DNA from: Silene latifolia
Lineage: Eukaryota; Streptophyta; Magnoliopsida; Caryophyllales; Caryophyllaceae
Direction of reading: 5' to 3'
NCBI RefSeq assembly: GCF_048544455.1
Contig: NC_133538.1
Coordinates: 438,586,311 to 438,650,310, forward strand
DNA: 64,000 nucleotides
The notes under the pieces are model-generated. The model was given only the letters and a program-made list of their open reading frames with translations, was not told where the DNA came from and made no database searches. Numbering within the stretch: the first letter of the stretch is position 1; each line of letters opens with the position of its first letter. The translations under genes were made by a program, and so were the position numbers. This document shows, piece by piece, positions 23,547 to 34,507 of the stretch.

Positions 23547-25140
23547 AAAACTATCCTCAGGCCTAACCAATGAACAATAATGAACATAGGTTGTGTCTAA
23601 TAAAATGAACTCCGGGTAAGAATTGTTAGGAGCCCCTCTTAGTGCGGTTAAGAAGCTAGCCTTAATTCGTGCCATGGGCCTTACGGTTTTGAACCAGTTA
23701 CCTTGAGAGATATTGAAGAGTGGGGTAATTTAAAACGAATATTGTTTATTTTCTTAGGAGTCATTGATGCCTTGTATGTGTATTGTTTTCGTTGATGACC
23801 GAGGTTACGGAAGGTAACCTTGATTTTAAGGAGAGTGAGATGATAAGGATTCAATGTTGAGTTGTTTTGATCATGAGCATGAAAGTAATTGTCGAATTGG
23901 TATTGATTATTTGATTGGATAATTATAATAGTATCATGTCTAGCGATATGCGGTTATGTGAATCTCAAAACCATGCTATTTACAATATTATTAAACGATT
24001 GAATTTGTGATAGGGATAATTTAGAATAGATGCTTAGTCATGTGTGTGAAATTATGTTGATACAAGTATAAGAGGGTGATAATAAGGGCTTATGGCCTAG
24101 TAAAAAGGAATGTAGAAGCCGAACCTTATTTGTTAGATTTTACCCCTATTTGATTTAGTTGCCGTTTGACCTCTGTTTATTGTCTAAGGTTGAAATTTTT
24201 ATGAGTGATAACTCGGTGAGTTAGCTTTCCATTGTCGTTGTTTGTATGCTTTAAAGTGTTACGGTTTGAGAGAAATAAATATATAAGTGGACAGTGGTCA
24301 GAATATTCATGTACAGTTATATTTTCGACAAACGATTTTGTAAAATTTCTCATTTAACTTGTACTTAAGATTTTTGCTTAATTCTAACTCCACTGTTTAA
24401 ATCATTCAAATACGTTTTCAAATTGATAAGCCAAGGTATAAGGTAAATTTTTGAAAATTAATAGTGATTTTTACAAGTTGACTATAGTTTTTGACAAATT
24501 GCTGATCGGTTTTTGTTTGGACCAACTGGATTTTAAAAATCTTTATAAAATGGTTGAACGACATATCAGTTTGATTCTTTTTCTCATGATTTGAAAACTC
24601 CTTATATTTTCTTGAAAGTATAAAAACTCAATGTGGGATATAACGGTGATTTAATGGTGATTTTTGAAATTTACAGCTTAACTTTGATTTCTGAAAACGC
24701 GAGTTTTACCAAAAGTTTAATATAAATGTTTTATCAATTCTTAAACCATGATAGTCTAGATGTAGGCGTGACGATAAAGGGAATCAAAGGAAAGGTAAGA
24801 TAGGATACAATTGACTACACCTTGTTTTGATTATAAGTATAGAATGTTTAAAATGTTAGACCATCTTTCCTCGGGTAGTAGTAGTTCCGAAACTTTGGGA
24901 CGAAGTATATTTTTAGGAGGGTAGAATGTGACACCTAATGTTCTGAGTTTGTTTTGAGATACATTTCCGTGTTAAAACTTTATTTTGTTATGCATTCTGA
25001 TAAGTTGATATAGCTTGATAATAATGAATGGATAATAATGAATGGTTAATCATGCTGCAATCATCATAAGTTAGAATAGGTAATTGTTTATACAGAATTT
25101 TATAGTATTCCTGGTCGAACTTCGGGACGAAGTTCATTTT
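23547..25140 (+). other. internal region 1 of T, non-coding
   Basis: No ORF above 60 codons. Near 24895-24935 it contains GGGACGAAGT, a TTTTTAGGAGGG purine run and then TGTGACACC, which looks like the 3' end of a gypsy element (PPT plus LTR start). A second such arrangement forms the real PPT/LTR 2 junction at 25128-25160. The internal region therefore appears chimeric. Confidence 0.75.
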
Positions 25141-25153
25141 AAGAGGGGAAGAT
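25141..25153 (+). other. polypurine tract of T (before LTR 2)
   Basis: AAGAGGGGAAGAT immediately upstream of LTR 2; the same tract precedes LTR 3 at 28037-28049. Confidence 0.85.
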
Positions 25154-26438
25154 TGTAATACCCCGTAAATTGATAATTATTTATAGGAATAATTTATGTA
25201 ATTCGAATAATTAATTAAAAGGTATTTAAATTAATAATTGCAAATAAGACGATTATTAATGATAAAAATAATGAATGAGTCGGGATTTGTTAATTGGACC
25301 GTGTGCTAGTAACTCGTGTAGTAAAATAAAGTTAATAATAGTATGTATGTAATTGTATAATAGTAATAATAAGAGTAATTGTATAATATTAATAATATGG
25401 CAAATTACATATTTCCTAATTAATTTCTCATAACCTTAACCTACCTATATAAATAGATGAAACTATAGACCTTATAATTGATAATAAATCTGAAGAATTC
25501 ACAAAGGGGGGAAAATTTGGATCGACATTCAATATTCACAAGATTAATATTGCTAATTAACTCAAGGTGACGGAGTTGGGAGAAGCTGTGTTAATTGGAT
25601 TTATATTTACTCGGATTGCGTTATTGGAATTTGCTGACGAGGTATGATAATCTATTCAACTAAATCTGTTTTTCGTGTTTAATGCATGGATGTTATTGGA
25701 AAGGGTGATTGGTTTATGATTGCTTGTTCAATTAAGTTAATTGAGTGATTAATATTGTTGGTTGTTGGAGTTGTGCATATTATATACGATTATATTGTGG
25801 AACGGTTTATGAGAATCGGACTGCCCCCGGCTTAGTCTCTGGTGGATAATGTGAGTTGTGATTGGACTGCCCCAGGCTTAGTCTCTGGTGGATAACGTGT
25901 GTGAGTATTTGGACTGCCCCATGCTTAGTCTCTGGTGGATAACGTGGACAGTTGATGTCAAATATGACATGTGAACAATTGAGATTGGAATTTGGCATGT
26001 TGTCAGTTGTGAGATTATTATAGATTGGTTGTTTTAATGTATTTTAACCTACTCAACCTCGTGGTTGACAGTTTATTCGTGAACACCTGTGATGAACCAT
26101 AATGGGGAGCAGATTTGACAGGTACTAAAAATTAGCTGACTTGGGAGCTTATGGGATTGTGTGAGGACTTGATCGTGGCCTAGGCGTCTAGCTGACTTGA
26201 TTAGTTCATCACAATTTAGTTAATAGTCTAATCACTTTATTTCCGCTGCGAGTTTATATTGATTATTATTTAAGTTGGGTTTAGTCATGTTGTAATAAAA
26301 CCGTTATTTCAGTTAAATTATTAAAGTACTTTGGTGAGTTGGACTTTGTTATTCACTACGTCGGGAAACCGGGAGGTAACAGTTCTATTTATTTGGGAAT
26401 GTCAAGCTAAAGGCTCCTGAACAAATGGGGGTGTTACA
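25154..26438 (+). repeat. LTR 2 of T (1285 bp)
   Basis: TGTAATACCCC ... GGGTGTTACA. Shares with LTR 3 a short insertion near 25565 (GGTGACGGAGTTGGGAGAAG) that LTR 1 lacks, so LTR 2 and 3 are the closer pair. Confidence 0.93.
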
Positions 26439-28036
26439 AAGTGTTGCTCAGGCCTAACCAATGAACAATAATGAACATAGGTTGTGTCTAATAAAATGAA
26501 CCCCGGGTGGGAATTGTTAGGAGCCCCTCTTAGTGCGGTTAAGAAGCTAGCCTTAATTCGTGCCATGGGCCTTACAGTTTTGAACCAGTTACCTTGAGAG
26601 ATATTGAAGAGTGGGGTAATTTAAAACGAATATTGTTTATTTTCTTAGGAGTCATTCATGCCTTGTATGTGTATTGTTTTCGTTGATGACCGAGGTTACA
26701 GGACGTAACCTTGATTTTAAGGAGAGTGAGATGGATGAAATAAGGATTCAATGTTGAGTTGTTTTGATCATGAGCATGAAAGTAATTGTCGAATTGGTAT
26801 TGATTATTTGATTGGATGATTATAATAGTATCATATCTAGCGATATGCGGTTATGTGAATCTCGAAACCATGCTATTTACAATATTATTAAATGATTGAA
26901 TTTGTGATAGGGATAATTTAGAATAGATGCTTAGTCATATGTGTGAAATTATGTTGATACAAGTATAAGAGGGTGATAATAAGGGCTTATGGCCTAGTAA
27001 AAAGGAATGTAGAAGCCGAACCTTATTTGTTAGATTTTAACCCTATTTGATTTCGTTGCCGTTTGACCTCTGTTCATTGTCTAAGGTTGAAATTTTTATG
27101 AGTGATAACTCGGTGAGTTAGCTTTCCATTGTCGTTGGTTGTATGCTTCAAAGTGTTACGGTTTGAGAGAAATAAATATATAAGTGGACAGTGGTCAGAA
27201 TATTCATGTACAGTTATATTTTCGACAAACGATTTTGTAAAATTTCTCATTTAATTTGTACTTAAGATTTTTTCTTAATTCTAACTCCACTGTTTAAATC
27301 ATTCAAATGAGTTTTAAAATTGATAAGCCACGTTATAAGGTAAATTTTTAAAAATTAATAGTGATTTTTACAATTTGACTCTAGTTTTTGACAAATTGCT
27401 GATCGGTTTTTGTTTGGACCAACTGGATTTTAAAAATCTTTATAAAATGGTTGAACTACATATCAGTTTGATTCTTTTTCTCATGATTTGAAAACTCCTT
27501 ATATTTTCTGGAAAGTATAAAAACTCAATGTGAGATATAACGGTTATTTAATGGTGATTTTTGAAATTTACAGCTTAACTTTGATTTCTGAAAACGCGAG
27601 TTTTACCAAAAGTTTAAGATAAATGTTTTATCAATTCTTAAACCATGATAGTCTAGATGTAGGCGTGACGATAAGGAAATCAAAGGAGAGGTAAGATAGG
27701 ATACAATTGACTACACCTTCTTTTGATTATAAGTATAGAATGTTTAAAATGTTAGACCATCTTTCCTCGGGTAGTAGTAGTTCCGAAACTTTGGGACGAA
27801 GTTTATTTTTAGGAGGGTAGAATGTGACACCTAATGTTCTGAGTTTGTTTTGAGATACATTTCCGTGTTAAAACTTTATTTTGTTATGCATTCTGATAAG
27901 TTGATATAGCTTGATAATAATGAATGGATAATAATGAATGGTTAATCATGCTGCAATCATCATAAGTTAGAATAGGTAATTGTTTATAGAGAATTTTATA
28001 GTATTCCTGGGCGAACTTCGGGACGAAGTTCATTTT
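26439..28036 (+). other. internal region 2 of T, non-coding, PBS deleted
   Basis: Near-identical to internal region 1, including the internal pseudo-3'-end motif (about 27795-27835). It begins AAGTGTTGCTCAGG, where region 1 has the PBS, showing a deletion across the PBS. Confidence 0.85.
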
Positions 28037-28049
28037 AAGAGGGGAAGAT

Positions 28050-29336
28050 TGTAATACCCCGTAAATAGATAATTATTTATAGGAATAATTTATGAAATTC
28101 GAATAATTAATTAAAAGGTGTTTAAATTAATAATTGCAAATAAGACGATAATTAATGATAAAAATAATGAATGAGTCGGGATTTGTTAATTGGACCGTGT
28201 GCTAGTAACTCGTGTAGTAAAATAAAGATAATAATAGTATGTATGTAATTGTATAATAGTAATAATAAGAGTAATTGTATAATATTAATAATATGGCAAA
28301 TTACATATTTCCTAATTAATTTCTCATAACCTTAATCTACCTATATAAATAGATGAAACTATAGACCTTATAATTGATAATAATTCTGAAGAATTCTCAA
28401 AGGGGAGAAAATTTGGATCGACATTCAATATTCACAAGATTAATATTGCTAATTAACTCAAGGTGATGGAGTTGTGAGAAGCTGTGTTAATTGGAGTTAT
28501 ATTTACTCGGATTGCGTTATTGGAATTTGCTGACGAGGTAGGATAATCTATTCAACTAAATCTGTTTTTCGTGTTTAATGCATGGATGTTATTGGAAAGG
28601 GTGATTGGTTTATGATTGCTTGTTCAATTAAGTTAATTGAGTGATTAATATTGTTGGTTGTTGGAGTTGTGCATATTATATACGATTATATTGTGGAACG
28701 GTTTATGAGAATTGGACTGCCCCAGGCTTAGTCTCTGGTGGATAATGTGAGTTGTGATTGGACTGCCCCAGGCTTAGTCTCTGGTGAATAATGTGTGTGA
28801 GTATTTGGACTGCCCCAGGCTTAGTCTCTGGTGGATAGCGTGTAGAGTTGATGTCGAGATATGACATGTGAACATTTGAGATTGTAATTTGGCATGTTGT
28901 CAGTTATGAGATTATTATATATTGGTTGTTTTAATGTATTTTATCCTACTCAACCTCGTAGTTGACAATGTATTCGTGAACACCTGTGATGAACCATAAT
29001 GGGGAGCAGATTTGACAGGTACTAAAGATTAGCTGACTTGAGAGCTTATGGGATTGCGTGAGGACTTGACCGTGGCCTAGGCGTCTAGCTGACTTGATTA
29101 GTTCATCACAATTTAGTTAATAGTCTAATCACCTTATTTCCGCTGCGAGTTTGTATTGATTATTATTTAAGTTGGGTTTAGTCATGTTGTAATAAAACCG
29201 TTATTTCAGTTAAATTATTAAAGTACTTTGGTGAGTTGGACTTTGTTATTCACTACCTCGGGAAACCGAGATGGTAACAGTTCTATTTATTTGGGAATGT
29301 CTAGCTAAAAGCTCCTGAATAAATGGGGGTGTTACA
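28050..29336 (+). repeat. LTR 3 of T (1287 bp)
   Basis: TGTAATACCCC ... GGTGTTACA, followed by the right GCCTC target duplication. Confidence 0.93.
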
Positions 29337-29341
29337 GCCTC
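29337..29341. repeat. target site duplication of T (right copy)
   Basis: GCCTC, matching 22168-22172. Confidence 0.85.
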
Positions 29342-29805
29342 TGAGCCGGATGCTTTGCTTCATATGTGATGTTAGTAGTCTCATTTCGTGTATTATATGT
29401 TATTTGGTTTTCAAAGTTCGAGGCTAAGGTTTTCATTCACATGTATTATGATGTTAATCTTGTTTATCCGTGACATATGGTATTCTATCGTGTTTATAGT
29501 TGTATTATCATTTATGACGTTTTGGTTGGATTGTCTCATATGTATTTATCATATGCCTTATCTATGATTGACTACGCATGTTTTGAATGTTAGTCTCATG
29601 TCTCAATGCTTGCGTCAAATAGTTATATTTATGATGTTTTGATGTGTTCCTGTTTATCTGTGTTTCGGCATTTTTGAGATGGCAGAACCTTGAGTTACTC
29701 CCCACTGAGTGTGGCTTTCATGTTTACATGAATGACAGGTTGTGAAGATGCTTACGTGGGGAAGACGTGTGGGCTAGCGAGAACTAAACCTTGGACTAGT
29801 AGTTG

Positions 29806-30732
29806 TTATATTATATCCTACTCCCAGGAGTAGGGAGCAGGATACTTTCATGGTGGTTATAGAGAGAAAAATAAATAAAAAATTAAATAAATGAAAAATA
29901 ATAATATCTACCCACTACATCTTCATACAGTACGTTACTACGTTTGTTCTTCTTTTTCAAATTACTCAATTTACAAGTTTATTAAAATCTTATCAAATTT
30001 ATGAAATTCTAATTTTAATCTATTTGTACTCAAATTTATCAAGTTTATGAATCATAATCATCAAAATAAATCATCATATTCATTTAAGTTTAAGTGAATA
30101 TAATTGTGTCTTAGGGTGAATATCATACTAAGTTACATATATTCATCAAATTACCCTATCATATTCACTAATCTCATAATGAATATAATAGTGTTATATG
30201 ATGAATATCATAGTACCTAATACATATTCATTATGTTACAGTATCATATTCACTAAACTGAAAGTAAATATAATAGTTACATATAATGAATATCACATTA
30301 GATAACATATATTCATCAAATTAAATTACCATATTCACTAAATTCAAAGTGAATATGATAGGATCATGTGATAAATTCACACCCAAAATCACAAATTTAA
30401 CCATGAATAATGAAAGAGAGAACGGAAAAATTCAATTCAATTAATAGTATATGTGATTTTTAGGGTTTTAACGTAATTTCAATACTTACCTGATAAAATA
30501 ATCGATCAAAACAGAAAACGAAATTACAAAAATAATAAGATGGATGGAAAATTAAATTTGTGCATAATTTATTTGGTGAATATAGAAGTTGTAGACTTGA
30601 AATAGGAAAAAGAATGGTTATTTATTGTAGAGGGTAACTGCTTAATAGTGGGGATGTTGGGAGTTTTTATTTTTATATTTTTTTAATAGGGGGAGTATGA
30701 AGTACCCTACACCTGGGTGTAAGGTATAAGAA
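29806..30732. mobile_element. non-autonomous DNA transposon/MITE inserted in LTR X
   Basis: Comparison with the uninterrupted X LTR (AGTAGTTGGTTTATTAGG near 50425) shows about 0.93 kb of extra sequence here. Its ends are inverted repeats: TATATCCTACTCCCAGGAG at the left matches the complement of the right end (TATACCTTACACCCAGGTG) at 20 of 24 aligned positions. Each end also folds on itself around CCCAGG. It has no ORF and is AT-rich. A target duplication is not clear (at most TTG), so the superfamily is not assigned. Confidence 0.7.
30074..30400. repeat. about 85-bp tandem repeats inside the DNA element
   Basis: The motif CATATTCAYT recurs at 30074, 30160, 30245 and 30330 (steps of 85-86). 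Each unit contains an inverted pair (CATATTCACT ... AGTGAATAT), so it can form hairpins. Confidence 0.75.
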
Positions 30733-31016
30733 TTGGTTTTATTAGGATTGCTTAGACTCACCTTATATCTTTTGTCATTTGAGGATATATTTTCCCTCAC
30801 CTTTGACTATCGCGTTTGTATAATTTAATCTTTATTTCCACATTCTTTATTTATGTTTTAGATTTTAATGAACCCGCGCTTTAAACTTTAAAAGTTTAAA
30901 AAATTTCCTAAAATTCCGCATTTTATTATTGTATTTATCTTACCGTTATGGCGGGGGTTCACATCTGAGTTTTGTTATCCGTTCCATTAGTTTGCATTTA
31001 GTTTACTTGAAGACGA

Positions 31017-31021
31017 GTAAA
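31017..31021. repeat. target site duplication of M (left copy)
   Basis: GTAAA, identical to 47915-47919. Confidence 0.85.
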
Positions 31022-31308
31022 TGATACGTGTCGTTGCGCATAGAATTTAATAATTTAAAAAACCTATCTTAACCTCAAAAATATAAACATAGTAAAGGAT
31101 AACTAAGGTCGATCCCACTGAGAGACTGGAAAAACTAATTAACTATATAGCAATATTTTTCACTTACTTACATATATACCCTTTATTTACATACTTACGG
31201 TTATTAACATTATGTACGATTAGGGGGGGTTTGTTTGTAGTTTTGAACTAAACTAACAGGACTAAATACTAAAACTAAACGCGAAGTTAAATACCCATTA
31301 AGCACATA
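31022..31308 (-). repeat. 3' LTR of M, first part
   Basis: TGATACGTGTCGTTGCGCAT onward, homologous to 46341-46620. It ends in the ACATA target site of N; the remainder continues at 41876. Relative to the right LTR it holds about 22 extra bases around the N insertion point. Confidence 0.88.
31304..31308. repeat. target site duplication of N (left copy)
   Basis: ACATA, identical to 41876-41880. Confidence 0.85.
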
Positions 31309-32789
31309 TGACGGGGTTATCGCGTACCTATCAAAAATAACTAACAAAACTAACTATATAGCTAGGGAAGTAAGGTCGATCTCCTCAGGGAGGCAAGATA
31401 TCTGTAAGAGTCCATCTATTTGGTCACAAATGGGGGGTTTGTAATTTGATTTCCTAAACTAAAAGGTTTAAGGCAAGAGAAATAAGGAAAGAGTAATTAA
31501 GGTAGAAAATAGAAATAAACTATCAATAGAGAGGGGACATGTCAGGATTTCGGTTCACTACGGTAGTCCAGTGACTCAACTGTAAACAACTTAGATAAAT
31601 TACTGCGAGACGGATATGGAAAGGTCCTTCCGGTCCACTTTCTACCCTAGACTCCCACTATCTTAACTTCCGTCCTCGTCAGGGTAGTCTACTATTCATA
31701 GCAGGTCTATTTAGTCCAATCTTCTGATACAGGATTAAATTTAACCAGATTAAAAAGGTGACTCAGAAGCGTGCACTCAACTAAGTCGGTAAATACAGTT
31801 ATATTGCTATGGGGACAGAATCTCACAAATAATTCATCTAACTTATTTACTACATCGTCACATTTCTACCGCAGATTCCCTAATCCTAACATGAAACAGA
31901 TTAGCTACTCATGCTATCAGTATCGTCAAAACTAATAACGATGAATAAACTAATATTAAACATGATGAGACAATAATAAAATTGCATAAAAGGTAATTAG
32001 GGCAAAGAATTAATTGAAGCAAAACAAACAATTAAGATGAATGAAAGAAAGATTAATATTAAAAGGGAGAAAGAGATTACAATCGCAAGAATCCGGCGTA
32101 AAGAACAAACAAATCTGAGTGAGAAAATCCGAAAGCAAAAGTTACAGTGGAAGGAAGAAAAGTAACGCAGTCTTTTTACTGTGAAGATGAATGATAAGAT
32201 AAAACTTGGATAGATTAGATACTAATGACCTAGTTATTATGCGCTTAAATTGAAAAACTACTAATTCCATAAGTTAAAACACGTTCACGGACTAATTAAA
32301 GCCCATGAAAGCCAAAACCACTCGATCGAGTAGTCTGAAACCACTCGATCGAGCATTTCTCCAAATAATCTACTCGATCGAGTAGAATTGTTACTCGATC
32401 GAGTAACCTCTAATTCCAGCGCTTCTTGATCGAGCATAATACTACTCGATCGACCAACCAATGCCATAGAAACCACTCGATCGAGTGGTAAAACAGCACG
32501 ATCGAGTATTCTTCCTCTAAAACAGCTCAAACTCGTGACTGACTGCCTCGTAGACCGTTCCTTCACGCATCCCAATGCAAGATCTCACTCTGGAAAATCC
32601 CATCTCCTCAAAATGCATGCAAAAAGGACGAAAATGGTACGATTCCACTACTTTTACGTTCATTCCTACAAAACGGACAAAACGAACCAAAGTAGCCAAT
32701 TCGGGGCAAAATGCAATATAGACAGTACGAAAGTACATAGAAATACGTGCTAAAATAGGCTAAAAAGACTATACAAAATGCACGTATCA
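31309..32789 (-). repeat. 3' LTR of N (1481 bp)
   Basis: TGACGGGG ... ACGTATCA; closely matches 40381-41875. In element orientation the U3 region lies at the right and contains the palindrome array at 32321-32506. Confidence 0.93.
32321..32506. repeat. palindrome array 1: eight CTCGATCGAG sites in U3 of N
   Basis: Ten-base sites start at 32321, 32344, 32373, 32394, 32425, 32445, 32476 and 32497, giving steps of 23, 29, 21, 31, 20, 31 and 21. Full sites read ACTCGATCGAGT, a perfect palindrome with two CpGs; a few have one changed base. Spacer sequences between sites are dissimilar. It lies 283-468 bp from the U3 end of the LTR. Confidence 0.93.
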
Positions 32790-32801
32790 AATCTCCCCAA
32801 A
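32790..32801 (-). other. polypurine tract of N
   Basis: Minus-strand TTTGGGGAGATT abuts the 3' LTR; the same sequence precedes the N2 LTR at 47927-47938. Confidence 0.88.
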
Positions 32802-34507
32802 CTGAACCTTTACTCGTCCTCGAGTAAACTAAAATGCAAATAATGGAACAGAAATGAAAACTCAGAGCTAGCTTAACATGTCTACTTGAACCAATTTAAT
32901 GCATAAAAAATTAACAGACATAGCTAAGCAGTCAATACGCAAATGAGTTATAAGTTGTTTAGAAATATAGCCGACCTATCGACCTTGCAAGACCAACAAA
33001 ATCGGACTCTCACGTGGTCACTCTTCTCTCATGAAGCAAAGGGTGAATAATACATGTGAAAGAGAGAAAGGGAAACAGTCACTCAGCTAACTGCGACCTA
33101 CATAGCATGCATGCAACAAAAATGAAAGACGATTCAAGTACTAATGCCCACACTCCAACCATTAATGTCCGTCATAGCCGAGGGCTTACAAATGATATGG
33201 GAATAGTGAGGTTCCGGTGAGAAAAGGCAAAACAAGTTATGGTAATGTGGAGGTAAAAGCGTCAAGCTAGCTCCTAAATAGGACCATATAAGACCGTCCA
33301 ATCTCAGCTGACTGAAAAATAAAGTACAAGTGCCCTTCATTTGGCAAACAACTCACTAATCACATACACAATCTCCTCAAAAATAGGGAATAAAACGAAG
33401 GAGTGAGGCCGTCACGAGATAAAAGTGAATACAGACGGACTCAAAAAGCAAACCAGCTCAAAAATTTTCAAACTTTCTGTTCCTGGTTCTTCACTGTACA
33501 AACGTGATTTTTTTTCATTTTTCATTTTTCTTTCTTTTCTTTCTCGTTTTTCTTCTCTTCTTCTTTTTTCAATTTCAATTTTTTTTTCTTTTCTTTCTTA
33601 TTCTCCTTTCTTTAATTTCCACCAACTCCAATCATATACACACGGGCCAAACTGCAGACAGAAAAATATACCATAAAAGACATGCTAAAATAGCTTGACT
33701 AGGCAGGCTCAGTTTGGGATGTAGCTAGTGGGTCAAAACGCAAGTTTTGGCTTAAGTGGAGCTAAATGGGTGAAAAATATAAGAAAAGGGGAAAATTTAC
33801 AAGCACCTCCCTGCATATGACACCGACCACAAACCCGAATGTGTGCATTTAACAAGGAATCGAATGTCATAAAAGTGCAAAAATGATGAACATGCTATGC
33901 AAGGAGTACTACTCTCAATTCCTAATGAACTGGTCATGAATGTCACCAGTTACGGGCTCTAAACCTCAAAAATTGTAAAGTAGGTTGCCAATTTATCAGG
34001 TCAAGTCTAAACAGTCAGCTATATTTGAACAAAAACTCGTAGATTATGCGTATGACAAAGCTAATAACCATCAACAGAAGTGCAAGGCTCAAGTAAAATG
34101 ACAAGTTATAGTGCAATATCATCACGGAAGTCAACCGTTCCGACTGAACCTATATGCAAAAATAAACGTGAATATTTTTGAATTTTTCTAATTTTTTGGT
34201 TTTTTTTTGATATTCAATGAAATAAATAAACAATGCAAGCTGAAATAAATAAACGTGAATGCAAAACAAATGTAAATGCAGACTCAAAAGGATGCAATAC
34301 CCTGCCCAAACCAAAACAGACAACGCCCTCGTTGTCCTCAGCATACACCAGCAGATATATACAGGGGAACGGGAATATACAACCAATAAAGAATGAAAAA
34401 CAATAAATTAAAAAGGAGACAAAATAAATAAAAAAGCGAGAATAAACATACAAAACACGAACTTCCCCAAACCAGCCAGAAAACTGGGGAAGTGAGTAGA
34501 GCAGCAG
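32802..34507. other. 3' untranslated region of N
   Basis: 1.7 kb without supported coding. It contains a long pyrimidine tract on the plus strand (about 33506-33612, T and TTTC runs), i.e. a purine tract in element orientation. M has a similar tract at the equivalent position (43697-43800), so it is a family feature and may act as an accessory central PPT (inference). Confidence 0.6.

Larger units (their letters stand above)
22173..29336 (+). mobile_element. non-coding LTR retrotransposon T with three LTRs in tandem
   Basis: Structure LTR-internal-LTR-internal-LTR, flanked by one exact TSD (GCCTC). LTRs are about 1.3 kb, beginning TGTAATACCCCGTAAAT and ending GGGGGTGTTACA. The two internal regions (1.62 and 1.61 kb) are near-identical, carry a tRNA-Met PBS (intact in the first, deleted in the second) and a PPT, and encode nothing. 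This is a LARD/large-TRIM-type non-autonomous element, probably Ty3/gypsy-mobilised. The three-LTR form most likely arose by unequal homologous recombination between two copies. Confidence 0.9.
19145..30963 (+). mobile_element. long old LTR 'X' (chromovirus/Tekay-like), broken by nested insertions
   Basis: The 3' part (about 29685-29800 plus 30733-30963) is homologous to 50307-50660. There the same sequence ends GGGGTTCACA directly before a tRNA-Met PBS, so it is an LTR end. Upstream, 21240-21510 also matches 49800-49950. The LTR is interrupted by T (22173-29336) and by a DNA element (29806-30732), and B lies in its left part. With the insertions removed it exceeds 3 kb, which fits long-LTR chromoviruses, but no X coding region is present to prove it. 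After TTCACA at 30963 the sequence is Athila internal DNA rather than a PBS, so this may be a solo LTR. Its left end is not resolved. Confidence 0.55.

Noticed and set aside
32321..32506. Palindrome array as a CRISPR or a simple satellite
   Set aside because: Sites are only 10-12 bp and fully palindromic, spacers are short and alternate in length, there are no cas genes, and it occurs inside a plant LTR; a simple satellite would also conserve its spacers.
32285..32575. ORF of 96 codons repeated in both LTRs of N (also 41371-41661)
   Set aside because: It is created by the palindrome array, whose sites avoid stops in this frame, and it lies in U3, upstream of the expected transcription start.
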